From Leptotrichia sp. HSP-342 (GTDB lineage: Bacteria; Fusobacteriota; Fusobacteriia; Fusobacteriales; Leptotrichiaceae), in contig NZ_CP165646.1 in the NCBI RefSeq assembly GCF_041199995.1, forward strand, positions 1,674,001 through 1,738,000: 64,000 nt of DNA. The letters are read 5' to 3'. The translations under genes and the position numbers were made by a program. This document shows, piece after piece, positions 61,832-64,000 of the stretch (its first letter is position 1; every line of letters begins with the position of its first letter). The notes under the pieces are model-generated. The model searched no databases, was not told the origin of the DNA, and saw nothing but the letters and a program-made list of their open reading frames with translations.

Positions 61832-63052
61832 ATGTCAGAAAAAAAGATGAATTTTGACAGCATTGAAGCTGCCATCGAAGATTTAAAAAATGGTATTCCA
61901 GTAGTGGTTGTTGACGATGAAGAGAGAGAAAATGAAGGAGATTTTGTAATTCCAGCTGATGCAGTAACTTATGAAACTTTAAATTTTATAATTAATGAGG
62001 CACGTGGGCTTATGTGTGTCCCAATGTCTAAAAAACGTGCAGAAGAGCTTGAACTAAATCCAATGGTTCAGCACAATACTGATTATTACGGAACTGCTTT
62101 TACAGTATCAGTTGACGCGCTGGAAGGTACAACTACTGGAATTTCTGCAGGTGATAGACTAAAAACAATAAAAGACTTGGCAAATCCTCTAAAAACCGCA
62201 AAAGACTTTAGAAAACCAGGACATATATTTCCGCTAATCGCACGTGAAGGTGGCGTTCTTGAAAGAAAAGGACATACTGAGGCTGCTGTTGAATTATCTA
62301 AACTTGCTGGATTTTCTGATATAGGTGTAATTATGGAAATTTTAAGAGAAGATGGGGAAATGGCTCGTCGAAATGATTTGTTTGAATTTTGCCAAAAACA
62401 TAATTTAAAATTAATTACAATTGATGATTTAATTGTTTACATAAAAAAAAACGAAATATTAGTTAAAAACGAAGCAGTTGTTGATATTCCAACACAATTT
62501 GGAAACTTTACTTTTGCAGGTTATAGTGACAAAATTGAACATAAAGAATATATTGCTGTTATGAAAGGGGAAATAAAGAATAAAGAAAATGTCACTGTCA
62601 GACTTCACTCTGAATGCCTGACCGGTGATGTTTTTGGTTCAAGACGGTGTGATTGTCAAGAACAGCTTCATAGAGCCTTATATGAACTGGAAGAAAGTGA
62701 AGAAGGTCTTTTAATCTATCTACGTCAAGAAGGACGTGGAATTGGTATTTTGAATAAATTAAAGGCATATAAGCTTCAGGATGAAGGCTATGATACTGTT
62801 GAAGCAAATCATAAATTGGGATTTTCTGATGATTTAAGAGATTATGCTGTAGCAGCACAGATTATAAAGGATTTAGGAATAAAATCAATTATTTTAAAAA
62901 CTAATAATCCAAAAAAAATTGAAGGACTCGAAAAATACGGGATTAAAGTTGCTGGACGTACAGAAATTGAAATTACTGCAAATGATGTGGATAAAAGTTA
63001 TTTAAAGGTAAAAAAAGAAAAAATGGGACATTTATTGAAACAAAATTTATAG
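61832..63052 (+). CDS. ribBA: Bifunctional DHBP synthase / GTP cyclohydrolase II
   Basis: 406 residues. DHBP synthase part (about 1-205): VVVVDDEERENEGDFVIPAD near 22, MCVPMSKKRAEEL near 65, RLKTIKDLANP near 110, PGHIFPLIAREGGVLERKGHTEA near 135. GTP cyclohydrolase II part (about 210-406): VRLHSECLTGDVFGSRRCDC near 256 with zinc cysteines, LIYLRQEGRGIGILNKL near 290. Supplies both precursors of the pathway. Last gene of the operon, followed by a terminator. Confidence 0.97.
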   Translation: MSEKKMNFDSIEAAIEDLKNGIPVVVVDDEERENEGDFVIPADAVTYETLNFIINEARGLMCVPMSKKRAEELELNPMVQHNTDYYGTAFTVSVDALEGTTTGISAGDRLKTIKDLANPLKTAKDFRKPGHIFPLIAREGGVLERKGHTEAAVELSKLAGFSDIGVIMEILREDGEMARRNDLFEFCQKHNLKLITIDDLIVYIKKNEILVKNEAVVDIPTQFGNFTFAGYSDKIEHKEYIAVMKGEIKNKENVTVRLHSECLTGDVFGSRRCDCQEQLHRALYELEESEEGLLIYLRQEGRGIGILNKLKAYKLQDEGYDTVEANHKLGFSDDLRDYAVAAQIIKDLGIKSIILKTNNPKKIEGLEKYGIKVAGRTEIEITANDVDKSYLKVKKEKMGHLLKQNL

Positions 63053-63067
63053 AAAATTGATTCAATT

Positions 63068-63112
63068 AACTCAGGTATTATGGCTATTTTGCTAAAATAT
63101 CTGAGTTTTTAT
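63068..63112 (+). terminator. Terminator of the riboflavin operon
   Basis: AACTCAGGTATT pairs with AATATCTGAGTT (one G-T pair) around an A/T loop, then TTTTTATTTT. It starts 16 bases after the ribBA stop. Confidence 0.8.
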
Positions 63113-63190
63113 TTTAAGCTTTTTATAAAATTAACTCTATTTTAAAGTAATTTCCATTATTTTAATTTAACTTTCAACAATTCTCCTTAT

Positions 63191-63337
63191 TTATTTCTTA
63201 AATTTTTCATAATTTCCTTTTATAAAATATTCTTCAAGTAATAAAAAATTAAATGTCTTCTATAAGTTCTAAGCAAAAATCTAATTTTGAAAAAAATATT
63301 TCTTCATTCAAAATCTTCAACTCATAAATATTTTTAG
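63191..63337 (-). pseudogene. Possible degenerate gene fragment
   Basis: Minus strand: an open stretch KNIYELKILNEEIFFSKLDF continues CLELIEDI, stops, then resumes in another frame as NFLLLEEYFIKGNYEKFKK and TAA. The codon content is protein-like but there is no start codon and no recognised family. The remaining spacer (63113-63190 and 63338-63393) shows no gene. Confidence 0.25.
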
Positions 63338-63393
63338 ATACTTTTTATCAATTATTAAATAATATTTTTATACAAAATAATTATAGGTATAAA

Positions 63394-63448
63394 AAAACAT
63401 AATCCAAAAACTTTTGACTTTATCATCTAGTTTCTCAGATTATGTTTT
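63394..63448 (-). terminator. Terminator of the ABC transporter gene
   Basis: Minus strand: AAAACATAATC/GATTATGTTTT stem of 11 pairs with a long loop, then TTTTATAC. It lies just past the ATPase gene's stop codon. Confidence 0.7.
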
Positions 63449-63463
63449 AATGCTATTCTATAT

Positions 63464-64000
63464 TTAAAATATATCTTTGTCAGATAACTTTGCATCTTTT
63501 GTTTTAAACATTTCAAGCAGTTTTTCCACCGTCAGTTTTTTCTTTTCCTCGCCTTTTATGTCAAAAATTACCTCTCCTGCATGAAGCATAATAAGTCTAT
63601 TTCCATAAGTTATGGCATCTTGCATATTATGCGTTATCATAAGACTTGTTATATTATTTTTTTCAATAATTTCCTTTGTCTTTTCCAAAATTATTTCTGA
63701 AGTCTGAGGATCAAGTGCTGCTGTATGCTCATCCAGCAGTAATATATCTGGACGATTTAGAGTTGCCATTATTAATGATAAACATTGTCTTTGCCCACCA
63801 GATAGAAGTCCTACCTGTGTAAACAATTGATTTTCCAGTCCAAGTCCCAGACTTGCTAACTGCTTTTTATAAAATTCAATATTTTTTACATCTAATCCAA
63901 AAGTAAAATTAAAGCGCTTTCCTTTATTTTTAGCCATTGACAAATTTTCCAGTACTGTCATTGATGGAGCTGTTCCCATTGTTGGATTTTGATAAACTTG
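63464..64000 (-). CDS. ABC transporter ATP-binding protein, C-terminal part
   Basis: The gene runs off the window end; 178 codons are seen, in frame from QVYQNPTMGTAPSMTVLENL. The signature LLSGGQRQCLSLIMATLNRP, Walker B ILLLDEHTAALD and switch His in SLMITHNMQDAI are present; the Walker A lies beyond the edge. The GTAPSMTVLENLSMA block resembles the ATPase paired with ABC substrate-binding proteins of the tryptophan/tyrosine group, often encoded next to each other. The substrate is not fixed. A methionine at 63979 is internal, not the start. Confidence 0.88.
   Translation of the reverse strand, partial: QVYQNPTMGTAPSMTVLENLSMAKNKGKRFNFTFGLDVKNIEFYKKQLASLGLGLENQLFTQVGLLSGGQRQCLSLIMATLNRPDILLLDEHTAALDPQTSEIILEKTKEIIEKNNITSLMITHNMQDAITYGNRLIMLHAGEVIFDIKGEEKKKLTVEKLLEMFKTKDAKLSDKDIF

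Noticed and set aside
1..64000. tRNA, rRNA and CRISPR arrays
   Set aside because: No TTCGAATC-type arms, rRNA-like blocks or regularly spaced direct repeats were seen on either strand.

Overview
The window is very AT-rich, with short A/T-dominated intergenic spacers, strong AGGAGG-type ribosome binding sites, and a gene set (type III glutamine synthetase, RRFGKT AAA-ATPase/PD-(D/E)XK proteins, LemA/DUF2207 and DUF2339/DUF3999 membrane proteins, GH108 muramidase) that fits a member of the Fusobacteriota, most likely Leptotrichia. The genus is an inference from protein flavour and composition; no rRNA or tRNA gene is present to confirm it. It looks chromosomal: leuS, dnaE, rplM-rpsI, glnN and the riboflavin operon are housekeeping genes. 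Most genes lie on the minus strand.

Layout. 1-2.5 kb: the start of a PhnA-type zinc-ribbon gene, then a prepilin-like/ComEC pair (DNA uptake). 2.7-6.7 kb: a degraded AAA-ATPase/nuclease gene carrying an ISAs1-family element with a 9-bp target duplication, plus an IS30-family element at its 5' end. 6.8-16.9 kb: NmrA-type reductase, a Doc-like toxin-antitoxin pair, leuS, dnaE, a HAD phosphatase and a cysteine desulfurase. 17-26.5 kb: an envelope-protein array (DUF2339, DUF3999, LemA, two full DUF2207 proteins with Gly-rich SW tails and one shortened copy). 26.7-33.8 kb: an intact paralogue of the broken AAA-ATPase gene and a polyamine set (speD, speA, speE, speB: arginine to agmatine to putrescine to spermidine) with a GH108 muramidase gene inside it. 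34-39 kb: a propeller-like protein, a secreted protein, an AEC transporter and glnN. 39.3-40.3 kb: a frameshifted IS5-type element next to the last 30 codons of a tyrosine recombinase. 40.4-48.7 kb: rpsI/rplM, a small secreted protein, a PTS EIICB, rlmD, an aminotransferase, a Wzz-type protein, a PHP phosphoesterase and a cold-shock gene.

49.7-58.8 kb is the most unusual region. On one strand it holds an LRR/SH3 lipoprotein, a 1334-residue protein with a lysozyme-like N-terminus, a central DUF4280 (PAAR-like) domain and a C-terminal M15 peptidase, a 52-residue MORN-like protein, a 723-residue protein that resembles a one-chain contractile sheath, and a 293-residue protein that could be a baseplate or tail component. 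Two near-identical promoters drive the two halves. I read it as part of a contractile-injection (T6SS/eCIS-like) locus with a cell-wall-degrading spike effector and candidate immunity genes; the effector domains are well supported, the sheath assignment is tentative.

58.9-63.1 kb: an FMN riboswitch with terminator controls ribH-ribD-ribE-ribBA. A 106-bp repeat lies between ribH and ribD and occurs again, inverted, upstream of speD. The window ends inside an ABC-transporter ATPase gene. No tRNA, rRNA or CRISPR array was seen.
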